Notes under the pieces: model-generated | Databases searched by the model: none | Seen by the model: the letters and a program-made list of their open reading frames with translations, nothing else | Told to the model about the DNA's origin: nothing | Assembly: GCA_900322165.1 (NCBI GenBank) | Contig: ONYR01000074.1 | Coordinates: 1-6,223, forward strand | Direction of reading: 5' to 3' | Source of the DNA: an uncultured Eubacteriales bacterium | GTDB taxonomy: Bacteria; Bacillota; Clostridia; Lachnospirales; Bianqueaceae | DNA length: 6,223 nucleotides | Shown: piece by piece, positions 4,285 to 6,223 of the stretch | Numbering within the stretch: position 1 is the stretch's first letter | Layout of the letters: each line of letters opens with the position of its first letter | Made by a program: the position numbers and the translations under genes

Positions 4285-6223
4285 TCAGATCTTCATCGCG
4301 ACGTCCCAGGCGCGCCAGATGACGGTGCGCAGGTTGCCGACGCCGTTGCAGTCGCCGACAAGATGGACGTTTTTCGCCTTCGGGGCGATGGGATCCGGGA
4401 TGTAGCCGACGCTCGCGATGACGCTGTCGCAGGGGATCTCGAGGTCTTTGCCGTCCTTCGTGCAGACGATTGCGCCGTCCTTGACTTCCTTCAACGCGGT
4501 TTCGAGGTAGACCGGGGTCTTGTGGAGCTCGAACCATTCGCGCAGGTAGGAGCTGTTCGCCAGACACACACCCTTCTGCTTGACAAGATCGTCGAGCATC
4601 TCGACGATGATCGGCTCTTTGCCCTGGAGGGCGAGCTCGTAGGCGATCTCGCAGCCGGTCAGGCCGCCGCCAATGACCGCGACTTTCTGTCCGACTTCGG
4701 CGCCGTTAAGGAATTCACACGCCTCGATCGTCTTTTCAAAACCGGGGACGCTGCGCAAAACACGCGGCTTGGCACCGGTCGCGACAATGATCTCCTGCGC
4801 CTGCAGGGTCGAGATATCCTTGATTTCGGTGTTAAGGTGCACCTCGATGCCGCGCTTTTCGATCTCGCGCTTGTACCAGGCTAGCAGTTCGCGCAGCTTG
4901 CCCTTATAGGATTCCGCGCTCGCCGCCACAAACGTGCCGCCGAGATGGTCCGTCTTTTCGTAGATGACCGGCTTGTGGCCGCGCTCCTGGAGGACCATCG
5001 CTGTCTCCATGCCGCCGATGCCGCCGCCGATGATCGCAACGACCTTCGGATTGGAAGTCTTCCTAATATAATGCTTGTCGGTCTGCATGGTCCGGGCGTT
5101 GACCGCGCAGCGGGCCAGATGCAGCGAATCGGAAAGGTCCTGATCGTTCGGGACGCCCTTGTAGTGGCACATGTTAAAGCAGCCGTTGTGGCAGAGAATG
5201 CAGGGACGGATGTCCTCCTCGCGGTCCTCGATCAGCTTCGTGACCCAGGCCTGATCGGCGAGGAACGGACGCGCGAAGCCCGCACCGTCGAGCTTGCCTT
5301 CCGCAATCTCCTTCGCGGCCACGGTCGGATCAAGACGGCCTGCCGCAACGACCGGGATATCGACGAACCGCTTGATGTGCTCGACATCTTCAAGGTTGCA
5401 GTTCTCGGGCATGTAGATCGGCGGATGCGCCCAGTACCACGCATCGTAGGTGCCGTTGTCGCAGTTCAGCATGTCGTAGCCGGCATCCTGCAGGTACTTT
5501 GCCGCCCACTCAGACTCTTCCATGTCGCGGCCGACCTCGGTGTAATCCTCGCCCGGCAGCGCGCCCTTGCGGAAATCCTTCGTTTTCGAGACAACACTGT
5601 AGCGCAGGGAGACCGGGAAATCGTCGCCGCAGGTCTTCTTGATCGCCTTGACGATCTCGACCGGGAAGCGATAGCGGTTTTCACGGCTGCCACCGTACTC
5701 ATCCGTGCGCTTGTTGACATATTTTAAGGTGAACTGGTCAAGCAGGTAGCCCTCGTGGACCGCGTGGATCTCGACACCGTCGACCCCCGCGTCCTGCAGG
5801 AGCTTCGCAGTCTTTGCGAAGGAATCGATGAACTTCTGGATCTCGGCCTTCGTCATTTCGCGGGAAGGCACCTTGTCGCTCCAGCGGTTCGGTGACGGAG
5901 AGGCACTCGCCGTGATCATGTCAAGATCCATGACCGGCTTGGAGATGGCACGCAGGACCGGGTTGGTGTAGAGCTTCTCCATCATCTCGCTGATCGTGAA
6001 GGAGCGCCCGAAGCCTGCGGTCAGCTGTACAAAAAGCTTCGCGCCGGTCTTGTGAAACTCCGGCATCCACGCCTTCAGGTCTTCGTAGGCTTTCTTGTTT
6101 TCGTGCAGCCAGCTGCCGAACATCGGGTTGTAGATTGGCTGGCAGCCCGGCAGGACGAGGCCCGCGTTGTTCTTCGCGACCTCGAGGATGAACTCCGCGC
6201 CGGCCTTGTCAAAGTGCGTCTTC
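4285..6223 (-). CDS. 2-enoate reductase / NADH:flavin oxidoreductase with 4Fe-4S cluster (N-terminus outside window)
   Basis: The frame is open to the right edge, so the true start is outside; about 645 residues are visible and a few tens are probably missing. Numbering from the Met at 6123: an old-yellow-enzyme FMN barrel comes first, with HAVHEGYLLDQF (120-131; His120, His123, Tyr126) and NKRTDEYGGSRENRYRF (137-153). The cluster cysteines follow (308, 311, 315, with 319 and 339), then a dinucleotide fold GGGIGGMETA (366-375), a second one GGGLTGCE (485-492), and a C-terminal FAD-contact segment VGDCNGVGNLRTVIWRAWDVA (589-609). Such cytoplasmic enzymes pass electrons from NAD(P)H through FAD, 4Fe-4S and FMN to reduce an activated C=C bond. 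Examples are 2-enoate reductase of Clostridia and the bile-acid enzymes BaiCD and BaiH. The exact substrate cannot be read from sequence. GC is the highest in the window. Confidence 0.9.
   Translation of the reverse strand, partial: KTHFDKAGAEFILEVAKNNAGLVLPGCQPIYNPMFGSWLHENKKAYEDLKAWMPEFHKTGAKLFVQLTAGFGRSFTISEMMEKLYTNPVLRAISKPVMDLDMITASASPSPNRWSDKVPSREMTKAEIQKFIDSFAKTAKLLQDAGVDGVEIHAVHEGYLLDQFTLKYVNKRTDEYGGSRENRYRFPVEIVKAIKKTCGDDFPVSLRYSVVSKTKDFRKGALPGEDYTEVGRDMEESEWAAKYLQDAGYDMLNCDNGTYDAWYWAHPPIYMPENCNLEDVEHIKRFVDIPVVAAGRLDPTVAAKEIAEGKLDGAGFARPFLADQAWVTKLIEDREEDIRPCILCHNGCFNMCHYKGVPNDQDLSDSLHLARCAVNARTMQTDKHYIRKTSNPKVVAIIGGGIGGMETAMVLQERGHKPVIYEKTDHLGGTFVAASAESYKGKLRELLAWYKREIEKRGIEVHLNTEIKDISTLQAQEIIVATGAKPRVLRSVPGFEKTIEACEFLNGAEVGQKVAVIGGGLTGCEIAYELALQGKEPIIVEMLDDLVKQKGVCLANSSYLREWFELHKTPVYLETALKEVKDGAIVCTKDGKDLEIPCDSVIASVGYIPDPIAPKAKNVHLVGDCNGVGNLRTVIWRAWDVAMKI

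Noticed and set aside
3487..4960. Extra copies of the half-site core (TTTTCGTA near 3487 and 4955)
   Set aside because: They lie inside coding sequence, lack the TTG start of the consensus, and have no partner arm at 28 bases.
4204..5727. Two long plus-strand frames opposite the 2-enoate reductase (4204-4884 and 4945-5727)
   Set aside because: They are antisense to a clearly recognisable enzyme with all its motifs. Long antisense frames are expected in GC-rich genes, and the translations show no family features.

Overview
The window looks like an anaerobic Firmicute of the class Clostridia (Lachnospiraceae or a relative). The basis is a clostridial-type 2-enoate reductase, an NhaC-family antiporter, a Ser/Glu-rich lipoprotein, strong AGGAGG-type ribosome binding sites and a nuclease-like protein that resembles orphan proteins from that group. 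This is inferred from protein character, not from a marker gene. Every supported gene is on the minus strand.

Layout, in the order minus-strand transcription runs (right to left). A flavin/iron-sulfur 2-enoate reductase, cut by the right edge, occupies 4285-6223. A 14-bp inverted repeat lies in the gap that follows (4127-4168). A secreted lipoprotein with a long low-complexity Ser/Glu/Thr stalk (3197-4051) comes next and is closed by a strong terminator (3087-3120). Right behind it is an NhaC-type Na+/H+ antiporter (1479-3077). A PD-(D/E)XK nuclease-like protein (515-1375) follows, with its own -10 box upstream. The first few codons of a further gene sit at the left edge (1-20), with a good ribosome binding site and a good promoter.

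The remarkable part is the AT-rich gene-free stretch 21-514. It holds twelve copies of a 10-bp half-site (consensus TACGAAACAA on one strand, TTGTTTCGTA on the other). They form six inverted pairs, each with exactly 18 bases between the arms. The gaps between the pairs are 25, 37, 48, 37 and 25 bases, so the whole 400-bp array is mirror-symmetric about position 310/311. The gaps change in steps of 11-12 bases, close to one DNA turn. The outermost half-site lies five bases upstream of the -35 box of the left-edge gene, and the other end lies four bases past the stop codon of the nuclease-like gene. I know of no described family of elements with this geometry. A protein-bound array (multi-site operator, partition/centromere-like site or recombination-complex site) fits better than a structured RNA or CRISPR, but its function is unknown.

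The three genes from 1479 rightward are housekeeping or accessory metabolism with moderate to high GC. The nuclease-like gene and the array are clearly more AT-rich, which suggests they arrived together as a small acquired island or the edge of a mobile element. No direct functional link between the metabolic genes and the array can be seen.
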